Below, piece by piece: positions 34,569-46,952 of a stretch of 64,000 nucleotides of DNA. Each line of letters begins with the position of its first letter. Position 1 is the stretch's first letter. A program made the position numbers and the translations under genes. The stretch is from Dillenia suffruticosa. Taxonomy: Eukaryota > Streptophyta > Magnoliopsida > Dilleniales > Dilleniaceae. The stretch lies in contig JAVTVX010000034.1 in NCBI GenBank assembly GCA_033439265.1, forward strand, positions 11,377,001 through 11,441,000, read 5' to 3'. Below the pieces are notes generated by a model, which worked only from the letters and a program-made list of their open reading frames with translations, ran no database searches and was not told the DNA's origin.

Positions 34569-35619
34569 TTGTATGTATAAGCAATGAACGTGATAATATG
34601 ACATTTGAATTTGTTTGCATTTGCGAGTTCTTATATCTTGATTAAAAAGTATGTCGGACAAGTTTGGAAGATTGGCTCTCTCACACGAGCAATCGCCTCT
34701 AATATCTATGTGATATGTAGAGATGAGACAATGTTAATTTTGGATAATTAGCATAAATTAGCTATCTTAGTACAGAACTAAGATGAGATTATCGTTGATA
34801 TTTACTTATTTGATAATCGAAATGGATTTCCCACAATCCATTACACTTGTCTAGAAGCCAGGTGTGGTTCTCTCTTGGAAAAAGTGATTTTTTGGAGGAT
34901 TTATAAGAAAAGAGAATCAAGTCAGTATCGTAATATATTTAGACTAAAACCTGTACGATGTATTATAATTTTGAAATAGACATACGCTTCTAAATAAATA
35001 GAAAAGGTATCGTAGCACGTATTCATACCACGTGTGCTTTCAGTGATCCTATGGGTAATGAGTTGATAAATCCCTCTATCTCATTATGTGAGATCCAGAA
35101 GTTTGTAATTAACCTCATTTAATACCCTTAAAACTTTCGCTTGTTTCTTGAAAATTTATTTTAGTGTTGCTAGTTTAGCATGTAACCAATAGATCATGCT
35201 TGATTCGGTTTTGCGGTGCATGACTAGGAAAGCAGCTAAAATGAAGTGGAAAGATAGTAGTGCGAAAGGAAGACTGTCTTAAAGTTTGTATGTAATTTTT
35301 GTATTCACAGACTGGCCAGTTATGTTTTTAACTTGATATTCTGAAACATAATTGTGAATGCATAGTTGAGATGAGTTAAGTATGCTCTCGTTCATTAATA
35401 GAGGGATAAGAGGAACAGTGACTCTGTATGTAGTAAAAAGAGGTCTGGGGTATAGCGAGACTTGATGTCCTCGTAGTATTAGATCTTGAACTGCTATATA
35501 TCCTTAAACGGTGTGTAACTATGATCTCTTGATATACTCGCTGGTCATACGATCCATTTGTCTGTATGAAATCGATGGTATATGGAAGTGATTGAACAAA
35601 ATATAGGTCTAACCCTCAT
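34569..35619 (+). other. 3' untranslated region of copia B
   Basis: This is about 1.05 kb without an ORF. It carries segments shared with copia A (CTCTCACACGAGCAATCGCC) and copia C (ACTCGCTGGTCATACGATCC, about 35528), so long 3' regions are a property of this family. Confidence 0.65.
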
Positions 35620-35633
35620 GTGCGAGTGGGAGA
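35620..35633 (+). other. Polypurine tract of copia B
   Basis: GTGCGAGTGGGAGA directly precedes the TGTAAGTT start of the 3' LTR, and the same tract precedes the copia A LTR. Confidence 0.8.
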
Positions 35634-36009
35634 TGTAAGTTATGGGGGTACCGGGTCGGGTCGCCCATGTGGGTTTGACCCAAACCCATTTCCCTTTTGA
35701 ATTTTCAAAAGGAGGGAAGGGAGGGAGTGGTTTTTTAAGAGAAAAACCAACTCCAACTCCCTAATAACCATCCATCCCATCCATGGTGCTCTTGAAGGTT
35801 GAGAGAGAATATGAAAATTGTGAGGAAGAAGATAGATTTACACTATAATTCCATTCCATAAAAAAGACTCTTGGATTGTGAATAAAAAAGAAGATTAATC
35901 TATTGGTGACATTCTTCGGACCCGTATATCGAAAACGTTAGTGATCAGACCCTAAATCTTGGGATATTAAACATTTATTTCGCTGTAAATGCATAAGAGA
36001 ATGCTTTCA
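35634..36009 (+). repeat. 3' LTR of copia B
   Basis: It is 376 bp, TGTAAGTTATGGGGG to ATGCTTTCA, matching the 5' LTR over its full length. AAAGC follows as the target duplication with one mismatch. Confidence 0.9.
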
Positions 36010-36014
36010 AAAGC

Positions 36015-37205
36015 AAAAAAGGAAAAGAAAAATGAAAGAAAGCAGAGAAAAACTTAAGAGCTTGATAACAACAAATTGGAGCAAAGTTTCCTTGTATTTT
36101 GAGCATTGTCCCACTCTTTTTGTTAGAGCAATTGACCCACCTTTCTTTAGGGCTATCATCCCTCTGTTTCAGGCAATTCATGCACAAAATTATGAAATGT
36201 TCTGCTAATATATCAAATGAAGTTCCATTATTTTTTCCATCATTCTTTGATTTCATTCACTCAAAATTTCTTCAAAGACAACATGCTAAGTTATTTACAA
36301 AGAGAAGGCATAGGTGGTTAAATAGAAATTATTGAGAGGTCCTTTTGAAAAAAACAAAAATGAAATAAAACTACTGATAGTTTATAGTTTAATCTCCATG
36401 TTACCCCTTTAGTTTTTTTTTTTTTTTTTCTTAACTAAAAAAATCATATCATTTAAAACGGTAAGACTTTTTTCCTTTAATTAATGGTTATAAAAACTTG
36501 AATTCTTAAAATATTGAATTTAAAGAATTTCAAAGATGCTGCCTAATCTTTGCGATTAATGGAAGTTGGTGCCGTTAAACTATCTTTGAAATTTGTGTCA
36601 TTGCTCTCAATGAAACATTCATTTATTCTATTGTGCAGTCAAACTTCCAGGCAAAACCCACTTCGCCTTCTCAGGATTTGCAAGTGCTTGTGACTATCCC
36701 ATTTCTGTCCCTCTGTGTTCATAACGTTGTTCCCTTCCCCTTCCCTCGTTTCAGCTTCATAATATTCATCAGCAGCAGCACAACAGAGTTCTGCCGGGGA
36801 ACCAGATTGTGTGTGCATCGGAGGGAGAGATCTAATGCGAAGAGAAGTATAGTAGATGCGAAGTGAGCTATATAATTAAATCTGTCAAGCCCATTGGATC
36901 TCAGGAAAAAGTGTAATTAGACTTTTCATGTTAAAAGGCCAAGAGAAGTGTAATTAGAATAAAAACTCGAGGTGAAATGTTTTCGTTTTCAAAGTGTAAT
37001 CTTAGTGTAAACTCAATATGGTTTTTTAATTCCCAAATAATTATCCACTGTAAACCCTTTAGGATACTCTTTTAGGGTTTTTTTTTTTTTTTAACAATGC
37101 ATGAAATGTTAATTATTCATAATGGAGAATAAATATGAGATAATGGGATTGAGAGAGTAACTTATGATCAGGAAGAAATTCATAAGAACTGCATCCTCAC
37201 ATGTT
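36015..37205. other. Intergenic region between copia B and the amino-acid transporter gene
   Basis: The region is AT-rich with T-runs near 36412-36430 and 37079-37092. No coding region is supported. The last 100 bp or so (37100-37205) should contain the 3' UTR and polyadenylation region of the minus-strand gene that ends at 37206. Confidence 0.5.
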
Positions 37206-38740
37206 TTATACAAGATCACTTACTGAAGAATATGTGCCCAGAACACCTGCTACAATCCCAAACAAAACTATCCCTACAATTGCAACCAACTCATGGTTCC
37301 AACTCCTATACATCCCAGAAATATTCAAGTAGAACAAGCATGGGAACACAAATGAAGCTAGCACCACAAATATGGATCCAACGAAAGCCATTTGAGACTC
37401 ATAATATGGAAAAACATATGCAATAATGACCGCGCTTATTAGCAATGCTATCCTAATCATGAGTCTAACCGATTTTTTGCTCCTGATGTTTTCCGAAAAT
37501 CCACCTTCTATAGCATTAGCAACTGGGGTTACCATCAAAGCATAGCGCGTTATTGGAATAAGTAGTGTGGTGTATATTGCGACTTGTGAAGCAATAACAT
37601 TTGTTGGAAGGTTCAATGTGATTAGGGACTCAACATCTTCTCCATACATGAGATAGCCCACCACGGCTGTAGCTGTGTATGTGATTGTTGTCAGAACAAA
37701 ACTAAACCGCAAGACCTGCATGAGATGTAATTCAAACCGGAAATTAGCTACAATGAAATTTTGAAGGATCATTTTTTTTGGGGGGGTGGTTATGTAGGTT
37801 CCATTATTTGCTGTTGTGGCACAACTAATTGTTTGCCACATCAGCAACCAATCGACTTATTGTTGAAGCCAAGTGAGTAAGCTTTGCATAGGAAAGGAGA
37901 TTAAATCTTAACCTTAATTTCGAGGCAATTAAATGGACATTGTTACCTTGCTAAAATCTCGCATGTCTTGCATGGAAGTGTAAATGGTAGGAACCACAGG
38001 ATGCCCTGCAAAACAAACAATATACAAGCTGAATGCAGTAGGAATGCTCCCCAAGTTCAACAATGTCCCTTTCGCACTAAACCCTACGCCACCAGACACC
38101 GCAACACATACAATTGAGCTAAAGATGATAACGCAAGAGAAGATCCCTGTAGCCGAGACATAGGATAATATGCCCAAGCCCAACAACAACATTGAGGGCA
38201 AGATGAACAATGCTGTTATAATAGCAAATGACTGTTGTCCTTGGATTGTCAATGAGCCAATCTTCACCACAAAGTCTGGGAACAACTTGCACAAGTTATC
38301 CCCTTCTAGGATTAGTAGTCCAACGGCAACAAGATATAGTTCTGAGTTCATGACTATTATAACAGTGATTTTCCCATTCTTGCCAAATGCATGCTCCGCT
38401 ATGTCTAGGTATGTTTTGATTGATGGGTCTGTGTCCATGCATCGCTTTAGCAAGAGGCCAGTGTAGAAGGTCATGATCGCGATTAGTAAGAGAAGAGATA
38501 AGCTTAACCAGCCTCCACTGGAGAGTGCATAAGGCACTGTTAGGAGACCAATACCTGCAACATTTTTTTTTTTTTTTTAGCTTGTAAAAGTTATGAGATT
38601 TTGTTAAGGCATTCATTGAGCGACAATGTTGAGTTCTAGGGTTTTTTACCAAGGAATGCATTTGTTCCATTGAAGCAAGCTTTCCACACAATTGATCCTG
38701 CTCTTCTAGTTGTCAGTGGGATCCTCAGCTCATCCTCCAT
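37206..38740 (-). CDS. AVT1-type vacuolar amino-acid transporter (three exons)
   Basis: Exons on the minus strand are 38740-38650, 38554-37947 and 37715-37206, joined at G|GTAAAA...TTGCAG|G and AAG|GTAACA...CATGCAG|G. Total coding length is 1209 nt, giving 402 residues plus TAA. The start MEDELRIPLTTRRAGSIVWK is the only ATG in frame with exon 1. The product has the Aa_trans (AAAP) fold with about 10-11 hydrophobic spans. It has the family motif around residues 31-45 (GIGLLTVPYALSSGGW), FAGHPVVPTIYTSMQD before the second splice, and GYLMYGEDVESLITLNLP in exon 3. Relatives move neutral amino acids across the vacuolar membrane by proton exchange. The hydrophilic N-terminus is short (about 25 residues), as in AVT1I/J-like members rather than the roughly 550-residue AVT1A group. 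No frame defects are seen, so the gene looks intact. Subgroup assignment is inference. Confidence 0.9.
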
Positions 38741-38812
38741 TCTTCTTTAATGTTGATCCAAGAATGAAACTTGGTTGAACTAATATAATCTCCCGAGACA
38801 TTTGAATCTCTA

Positions 38813-38824
38813 CCCTTTTATGGG
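38813..38824 (-). promoter_or_regulatory. Possible TATA-like element of the AVT1-type gene
   Basis: CCCATAAAAGGG on the minus strand lies about 75-85 bp upstream of the ATG. It would place transcription start about 45 bp before translation start. It is a weak match, judged by position only. Confidence 0.3.
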
Positions 38825-40012
38825 AAGGAAAACCGGTACCACTAAATTACAAGAGCATTTTAGCGTTACACAACATTTGAAATAAAAAGGAATGGAGCAA
38901 AAATAAAATAAAATAAAATAAAATAAAAGATAACAAGAATGCATTGTTTTTTCTCCTCATTCTTAGAATTTGAAATATCTTGCTTGGACATATTTTGTTG
39001 TACCAATATTGAGAATTGAAATTTCTATAATTAATTACATTTGTACTTTAAATAATGATTGTTTACATCCAAAACTCTTGCATTAAAGTAATACTAAATA
39101 TTTGATCCTAATATATTAAAAAATTCAACCATTAGAAAGACGATGAATCTCAGCAAGACAAATATGTACACATTAAGAGAGACAAAGGGAAAATGAATAA
39201 CAACTTCATTACAATATTAATTAAAGATATGGTTGGTTTGATCTCCATCGCCCTCCTCATTGGAAGGTGGAAAAGAATTATTGAAGAAACCAATCTTATC
39301 TTTGATATCCATTATAGAAGAAGCAACGAACCCCTCCATCTCCCTCCCAAAAACAACAAGGGAAAAAAATTTGAAGTAATGAAAATATCATATCTCTAAA
39401 ATGCCAATAAAGTCATATAAAAATATTATTTATTCTCTCAAAATTATTATATTTATCTCCCTCCATCATTTACCCCTTACATTTTATCTTTCGGTCTCCA
39501 AAGAAACTTTTGGCTTTGCCCCTCATTATATAATGTCTGAGGTCTATTTGCTCAAAGTGAGGCTTAGAAATCATTACAACTTGGGAATGTAACTTATTCT
39601 TCCTTCATCAGATTTATTTAAATAATGACGGCTTTTAATAGTTAACTTTTAGTTGTTGCAATGGAGATAAGTTAAAAGGAGCTATTAAGGATTACGTTGG
39701 AGTGTTTAGTTAGCGTTTTTATTTTCTATTTTTTATTTTTTTTTCACACACACGTAACATAAGTCAAATTGTTAGAATATTTAAAGTTTCATACAACATT
39801 TTGTTACTTTTTCTTACGTAATTTTATTTCCAAGAAAAAATTTTATTTTTTTAATTGGCTATTAAATTTCCTAATTAACTAATGGTGGGTGAAACTTCGT
39901 GAACTGGTCATTAATTTTTCCAAAGAAATTTTTTGTTGACTGCTGGAGAGTTTGTTTTTATGTAAATCAGTTGTGTCCTTTTGTTGATTTAGTGGAGATT
40001 TTTGGATTTTGT
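38825..40012. other. Upstream intergenic region of the AVT1-type gene
   Basis: The sequence is AT-rich and no further gene is supported. It contains an (AAAAT)n run at 38904-38928. Cis-elements of the transporter gene could lie here, but none is clear by eye. Confidence 0.5.
38904..38928. repeat. (AAAAT)n microsatellite
   Basis: About five tandem AAAAT units, about 170 bp upstream of the transporter start codon. Confidence 0.85.
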
Positions 40013-40758
40013 TGTTGAAGATGACAGATCAAGTATTTCAAGAAACATGTGAATGAATGTCTCCCAAATATATAGTCAAAATTCATCAAAAACTTAAATA
40101 GTAAATTTGTATCAAAAGTCTAAAAAAAGAAGAAGAAAAAATGGGTCAAAATGACCTAAAAATCGGTCCAAGGAAGCTAGTGCAAAACTGGACAGAATAC
40201 TACCAAGAAAATGTTCCAGAACATAGCCAACTTTGGTGGCTTATTTTATGCAGCAAGAAAAGCATGAAGAAAGGCATGGTTGGAGGGATGAAAGTCCATT
40301 AAGAGAGATCCAAAATGAAATCCCAAAGAAGTCTAGAAAAGCCCAAGAAGACAGCCCAAACTACCAAGGGTATTTTGGATAGAATTTATAACGGTTAGTT
40401 CTCTGTCTCTCTCTACTGGCTAGTTTTTATGTTTATTGACTAGTTTTTGTGTCTATCGGCTAGTAGAACTTTTTAAACTATAAATAAGTCTCTTCTCTTC
40501 ACTTGTAAGACATCTTGGGGTATTGTCTCCATCTAACATCTTTAGATCATAGTCTCTCTCGTAAATTGTTTTTTTCTAGAGTATTGTCTTTACAAATGAT
40601 ATCAAATCAATACAATTGATTTCATTATCACAAATTCAAGTTTCTTTCTCTTGTTGTTCATTAACATATTCAAACACACACAACACTAAAAGCGTTCAAC
40701 CATTACTCACCACAAAGACCCTAACTCAACCATCTACGCTTCCGCACTCTAAATTTCA
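40013..40758 (+). repeat. 5' LTR of copia D
   Basis: It starts TGTTGAAGATGACAGATC and ends AAATTTCA. Shared blocks with 42372-43129 include AAATGGGTCAAAATGACCTAA, GTGCAAAACTGGACAGAATA and CACAAATTCAA. A TATA box lies at 40478-40487. Confidence 0.75.
40478..40487 (+). promoter_or_regulatory. TATA box in the copia D 5' LTR
   Basis: CTATAAATAA is followed by AGTCTCTTCTCTTCAC. The same motif is conserved in the 3' LTR (about 42833-42842). Confidence 0.55.
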
Positions 40759-40789
40759 ATATGATATCAGAGCAGGTTTCTTTCGCCTT

Positions 40790-42290
40790 TTAAATTCTAA
40801 AAATTACCATCAGTGGGCTGTCATTTTTCAAAGTCTCCTAAACTTGTTCGATTCATTGGAGCATATCCTTAATGAGCCTCTTGAAGCATCAAACTCCAAA
40901 TATGAGTAATGGAAGAGGGAAGATGAGAGCATCATTCTAAGAATGCTCAACTCAATGGACGAGACACATCAAAGACTGGTGATCGACTGTCCAAGTGCAA
41001 GGGTTGTATGGGACATCTTGAAGAGGTTGTACAGCAATGAGCACATCTTGGGGAGAGTTTTTGAAATCAAATAACAAATCTTCAGTCTTCAAAGAAGTGA
41101 AAAAACTCTCCCCCAAACCCTTGGCAACTTCAACAAACTATGGAATGAGATTGAGAGTTTAAGTCCACCAACAATGGACGTGAAGATTCTTCTTCAAAGA
41201 AGAGACGAAGACAAAGTGTTCATCTTCCTCTTGAGTCTTAGAGACGCATTCAAGGAAGTACGTCAAGAGGTCATGAGACAAAAAGAACTACCACCTATGA
41301 GGAGGTAGTAACAATGGTCCAAAGAGTCGAAACCTCTAAGAGGTTTGAGGAAGAAAACCGACCATAAACGGAGGTCTACGGTTTCAAGGCAACGATGGAG
41401 AAGCAGCATGCTGAGAACGTGTACTCCCATTGCAATAGAAAATGTCACACCAAAGAAAGGAGTTGGGACTTGTATCCAAATCTCAAGCCAAGCGGAGTTA
41501 AGCTGCACCAAAGATGGAGCAAGCTGCCTAAAAAAGGATACACTTATGTCATATCTTTCATTGATCATTACTCTAAATATACATGGATATATATGCTAAA
41601 AGACATGGTATAAACACAAAATGTATTTAAAAAGTACTATCATTTAGTCACTAAAGTATATAATTCAAACACTTAAAATGGATGATAGACAAAATGTCTG
41701 CCCTATATTTGAAAGTTTTTTTTTAAAACAAAAGGGTATTGAACTAGAAATTGTGACTCATAAAAATCTCATATAAATAATGATGACATAAATGTGTTAG
41801 GATATTCTTTATTAGAAAATACACATATGACTCATGAATATTGATATAATGCAATTAGCATCGCTACACTCTTATACAAGCACATTCCTCATGATGCACT
41901 TGGTGATAAGTTTTTATTAGAAACAATTGGAAGTAGCAAACCAAATTTTATACATTTTAGAACATTCGGATGTGTTTGTTACATAAAAGGGGAGCGGTGC
42001 ATATTCTTAAGATATGGTCCTTACAAAAGATGGATATATTTAATCCTAAAATTAACACAGCATACATGTCAAAAGATATTAAATTTATTGAAAATGAGTA
42101 TTATTTTACAGAATTAGATGATAAAACACCATTGAAACTGCCTATGGAAGCTCCAATTAAGGAGCATGGGAGAGAACAAGAATGTTGTGTGCTAATAGCG
42201 TGTATGAGTCAAGTCATTGAGGGGGAGCCAAAAGCAAAAGCCAAAAAGAAGAAGAAGAACAAGAAAAGAAGAAGAAGAACAAGAAAAGAA
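40790..42290 (+). pseudogene. copia D gag and integrase remnants
   Basis: Gag pieces run from about 40790 (NSKNYHQWAVIFQSLLNLFD; after a TAA, WKREDESIILRMLNSMDETH) to about 41310 (KTLPQTLGNFNKLWNEIESL). An integrase piece lies at about 41535-41610 (GYTYVISFIDHYSKYTWIYM), followed by further broken integrase-like sequence (about 41640-42020; FRTFGCVCYIK). A Lys/Arg/Glu-rich repeat of AAGAAGAAG type follows (42230-42295). The RT and RNase H regions are absent between these and the 3' LTR. Stops and frameshifts are frequent. Confidence 0.65.
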
Positions 42291-42371
42291 GGTTAAGGAA
42301 ACTCAATCATTCGACAACACCTTTGCAAGTCACGACTCCATGGAGCTTTATTCGTCAAACTTGAGTGGGAG

Positions 42372-43129
42372 TGTTAAAAATGACGATCAAACATTCCAAG
42401 AAGCATGTGAATGGATACCTCCCGAATATATAGTTCTAAGTCATCAAAGACTTGAATAGTAAATTTGTATCAAAAGTCCAATAAAAGAAAAAGAAAAAAT
42501 GGGTCAAAATGACCTAAGAATCAGTCTAAGGAAACTGGTGCAAAACTGGACAGAATATTATCCAAAAAATGTTTCAGAACATAGCCAACTTTGGTGACCT
42601 ATTTTATACAGCAAGAAAAGCATGAAGAAAGGTATGGTTGGAGGGATGAAAGTCCATTAAGAGAGATCTAAAATGAAAGCCCAAAGAAGTGTAGAAAAGC
42701 CCAAGAGGACAGGCCAAACTATCAAAAGTATTTTGTATAGAATTTATAATGGCTAGTCTTGGTCTTTTTCTACTGGCTAATTTTTGTATCTACCGGCTAG
42801 TTTTGTATCTATTGGTTAGTAGAACTTTTTAGACTATAAATAAGTCGCCTCTCTTCGTTGGTAAGACATCTTGAAGCATTGTCTCCTTCTAGCATCTTTA
42901 AAGTATAGTCTCTCTCGTATATTGTTTTTTCTAAAATATTATCTTTATAAATATTTTGTATTTGATATTTTATCAAAACAATACAATTGAATTCATTTTC
43001 ACAAATTCAAATTTTTTTCTCTTGTTGTTCATCAACACATTCAAACACACACAACACTCAAAATTTTCGATCATTGCTCACCACAAAAACCATAATTCAA
43101 CCACTTACACTTCCATACTCCAAATTTTA
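42372..43129 (+). repeat. 3' LTR of copia D
   Basis: It starts TGTTAAAAATGACGATC after the purine-rich GAGTGGGAG and ends CCAAATTTTA, where the terminal CA of the 5' copy is mutated to TA. It aligns with the 5' LTR along its whole length. Confidence 0.75.
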
Positions 43130-46100
43130 ACATTTGCTCTCTTGATTTTTACTCTTCCACATTGATAGAATTTTTTTCATATTAAATCTTATTATTTTTC
43201 TTTTGTAAGAGATGTTAAGGAGGGAAAAATACATTGCGCGAGGATAATTTCATAATATATAACTGAATACTTATAACTCAGTGACGTACGGCTTTTCCGT
43301 GAACCAATAAGTTGGGATAATAATATTAAAATAAAATAATAATATCAATAAATTTTTTGATTGAAGCGGCAAAGCTTGTAGGCCAATTTGAGTAGGGCCG
43401 ATTTGTGCTGATTACTTAGAAATAATATTCAACAATTAATTTAGTTACCTGCTGCTCTTATATTTTGTGCTCAACAAAAACTTTGCAAGAAAGTAAAAGG
43501 AAGGTCCACACTAACAATTTAGTGATACAAATCCTTTTTTTCTAATCTAATAATTTTAAATTCAAATTATTGTAAAAAATAATAATAATAATAATAAAAA
43601 AAAGAATAACACTTAACTTACTACTAACACTGATATATACTACTTAACAATTAATTTAGTGTGTGGGACATTTTAATTAGACCCACAAACCGATCATGAG
43701 AGAATTTCTAGTTACCGTGAAGATCCCCAACACTTAACCTACTACTAACACTGATATGAGAATTATGAAAGGAAGTTGCTGCATTTGGGACTCAATATGC
43801 ATGCAAAATCTACAAACCTTTTAGAGTACGATAAACTTTTAATTATGATAACCTTATTTTACATTACAACATTTTTGTTTTTTCCAATAATTACATGAGA
43901 ATATCGTAAACCCTTTTCTTTTAACCCAATTTGAAAATAGTTTATACACTGAATGCAGCTATAAAGGAGTATTTTGAACCGTTAGTTTCATTGACGGTTA
44001 AAAAAGGTATTTGACGAACTAGCTAACGGTTGATGGATCCCCAACTAATAATATAAGAGGTGTAAAAAAATTCATTAGTTATCCGAATTAACCGTTCATT
44101 TTTCCCAAAAAAAAAAAATACTTTTGGAAATTTTTACCATTCTTACATGATAACAAACACCAAACTTGAATTAATTAATTATTTAAATTTTTGTAAGATA
44201 AGATTTATTTAAATTATTATTATGGTATTTATTTGAATAAATTAATTGTCTTTTTTAGTAGTTAAAAAATTGTATTGCATTATAAGTCATAGATGTTATA
44301 TGATTTGTGTAAATTTTTTATAATATGTATTTGAATTAATTATTTTTAAAAAATTATAAATATTTTATTTTAATATATAACAATAATATAAAAAAATCAA
44401 TAAAATATTCAATATATAATATTATCAATTAAACAACTAAACACTAATATTAATTACTGATTGATATCAACTATCAGTTAAAACACCACATTAACATCTT
44501 ATCTTTTGTATAGATATTTAGATAGAAAAATTTGGTATTATTTATTACTAATAATTTTTGTATGGATTTATTATTCTTATATTATATTCATCCATTGAAA
44601 AACCATTTTTTTTTCAAAACTCTTTTTTTTTTCCCATGCATTGCAAGTATGCTGGTAAATAATAATAAAAGAAAATAAATTAAGTGATTTTTGTCTGATT
44701 CAACATGCTCATTCTGCAGGCTAAGATGCAGTCATGTCCTAGATTGTTGGTGGTCAACACGACCTTCGAATCCAAAGTGACAGTTTCTGACACCGGCCTC
44801 TTTGGTCTGTTTGAAAACTTTATTCTCTTTGTCCTATGTATGAAATACCTTTTATAAAAAAAAATAAACTTTTTTTTATAAAAAAATAATATTACGTTAG
44901 TAAAAAGTAAATTATTATTACGATAATAATTATTTCATATATGTAATTTTAATTAAACTCTTTTTCTCGATTGCTAATAAGGACATACATGTTTTGTTAC
45001 CATATTTATGGAACTGGACTCTGCCAGATGCTTCGTATCACTGTTATTTTTGTCACCTCATTGTAAAGTGTTTGGTCGAAGCATAAACTTATTTTATACA
45101 ACAAAATAGGAATTATCAAGAATATTAAATATTGATAGTTTTAAATAAAATTTTAAATTTAAATTTTATATATAATAAAAATAGATACTACCCCTTAAAA
45201 TTTAACCGAATTTAATTGAATTAACATATTTATCAAATATAAATGATTTATAAAAAAAATCAAAAATAGTAAACAGGCATTAAAAATATCTCATTAAATA
45301 CATATATATTTATATAGGCTGTTCTTAGTTAAAAATTAAAATTAGGTTTTAAATATAATATGAACAACTTTACTATAGTTTTATGAGTATTTTGAAGTAT
45401 TTTACATAATTTCATATCACCATTTAATTGTTGAGTGTTATAATTCCATTAGTACAATAAAAAATTTTCATGGTCTAAGATCGTAAACAATAATTAGAAA
45501 TTATATCTATGTGGGTCTGCGCGCGCATACAATAAAAATTACTAAATAAAGTAAGACCATCTCAATTATGAGAACCGTGGAAGCCATAGCAATCAAAAAA
45601 CAAACACGTATTTCTTTATTGGTAAAGCTAAAAATAATCTTACCGCAGGCCAAAGTGAAACCCCCTAGAGCGGTGGTAAAATCACTCTGATCATTTCCCA
45701 AGCGGAATATTTGCCATCAACAACTGCCTTGGAATATTCCAAGGTAAAAGAGAATAAGAACCCAGAAATATTGTTAGATGCATTGGTGACAAGTACATAT
45801 AAAAGAAGGAAGAGAATATACAAGAAAGAGAAAAAGCTATAGAAAGATAGCGGGGTGCTTACCATGATACAAGAAAAATACTAGTCCTTCATGGAGAATT
45901 ATTTGACTGTGTGCATTGGGTGCTAGAATGGACTGTGTTCAGAGAAAAAGAAGAGGAAGAGCAAAAACTACTGGGCTTGGTTTTTTAATAGAAGAAAAGT
46001 GGATATACGTGGAACCGAAAGAAGCAATACATTTGGGGGATAATTTATATCATTGGAGGTAAATGCCAGTTGTTGGGTAGGAGAATTGTAGCTGAATGTG

Positions 46101-46321
46101 GGCACAGTATTAAAAACTTATCAGGTGATGGTTTTCAATGCAAGTGTACGGATTTCCGTGTTTGTTGGGGAAGTGAGCTTCTTTTAATTTCACGGGAATA
46201 CTTGGGACGACGTAGACAGACCCAATTTAAGTTTGCATGCCAAAAGTTTCCAAACAGCCTTTCTACATACCACATCGACCGTTCCATTCTATTTATGTGT
46301 CACGTTTGCTCATCTCTCCAA
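43130..46321. other. AT-rich intergenic region
   Basis: No supported gene is present. Visible are an (AAT)n run at about 43577-43596, a small duplication of ACACTTAAC(T/C)TACTACTAACACTGATAT (about 43606 and 43729), and long A/T-rich stretches (44150-45480). Hydrophobic open frames on the minus strand at 45507-45865 are too short and too disconnected to call. Confidence 0.5.

Positions 46322-46359
<38 letters not shown>
46322..46359. repeat. (CT)n microsatellite
   Basis: Almost pure CT repeat interrupted by TTCT. Confidence 0.9.
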
Positions 46360-46576
46360 GGACACTTTGCCCATTCTTAGCTTTAACCACCGGAATAATA
46401 CATGTTTAAATACACAGATACACAGATACATATTATTAATATAATTTTGGTAAAACAATATACATATAATATTTATTACTTTAATAACATAATATTCTGT
46501 ATGTATTTTGACAATATTGAGAATATAGACACTTTATATACTATACATAGCATATTCATTGTTTGAGATGTCAATA

Positions 46577-46952
46577 AGGGCTCGTCCCATCTGTGATAAG
46601 GCATGGGACACTCAAATTTTTAATCCTTTTAGGTCACTGGATGGCCAATTAGCTCGCGAGACAGGACAGGCACTTCCATTAGAGACTAAAAAAAAAAAAG
46701 AAATCAAAAACTGAGGGAAAAGAGGTTTCGATTTCGCCTCTCACTTTTAGTGTTGCAAGCCTCTCTCTTTACCTCTCTCATTTGCTCTCTACCCGAACGA
46801 CGGCGACTACAACGAAGACAATCTGGCTGGCAACTGCAGAGATCTCCCATCCCCTCCTCGAACATGATCGTGAAGGCCGACGATGATTATAGAGGTCTTT
46901 CGATCACCCTATTTGACAATCCGTTATTCCTTGAATCGATGGGACGAGCCCT
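46577..46952. repeat. Segment bounded by a 14-bp inverted repeat (MITE-like?)
   Basis: AGGGCTCGTCCCAT (46577-46590) and ATGGGACGAGCCCT (46939-46952) are exact reverse complements, and TA lies next to both ends. The interior (376 bp in all) contains a CT-rich, leader-like stretch (46757-46860). This could be a small TIR element that picked up gene sequence, or a chance inverted pair. Confidence 0.3.

Larger units (their letters stand above)
28283..36009 (+). mobile_element. Full-length Ty1/copia retrotransposon 'copia B'
   Basis: The 7.73-kb element has two matching LTRs (28283-28657 and 35634-36009), an initiator-Met tRNA primer site, gag-pol in canonical copia order (protease, integrase, RT, RNase H), a polypurine tract and a near-perfect 5-bp target duplication. 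It has an unusually long leader, 1.88 kb between the 5' LTR and the gag ATG. Three in-frame stops plus two frameshifts interrupt gag-pol, so it is inactive, although most catalytic motifs survive. It is the best-preserved copia here and the reference for the decayed copies A and C. Confidence 0.9.
40013..43129 (+). mobile_element. Short decayed Ty1/copia retrotransposon 'copia D'
   Basis: Two LTRs of about 750 bp (40013-40758 and 42372-43129) flank 1.6 kb. A primer-binding-like GATATCAGAGCAGG follows the 5' LTR at about 40762, and GAGTGGGAG precedes the 3' LTR. The interior keeps gag and integrase fragments but no RT or RNase H. No clear 5-bp target duplication was found (TTTGT on the left, ACATT on the right), so the outer limits may be off by a few bases. 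Overall length is 3.1 kb. Confidence 0.75.

Noticed and set aside
45507..45865. Two short hydrophobic open frames on the minus strand (64 and 66 codons)
   Set aside because: They overlap in different frames, have no recognisable family, and no convincing splice arrangement joins them. They were not called as a gene.
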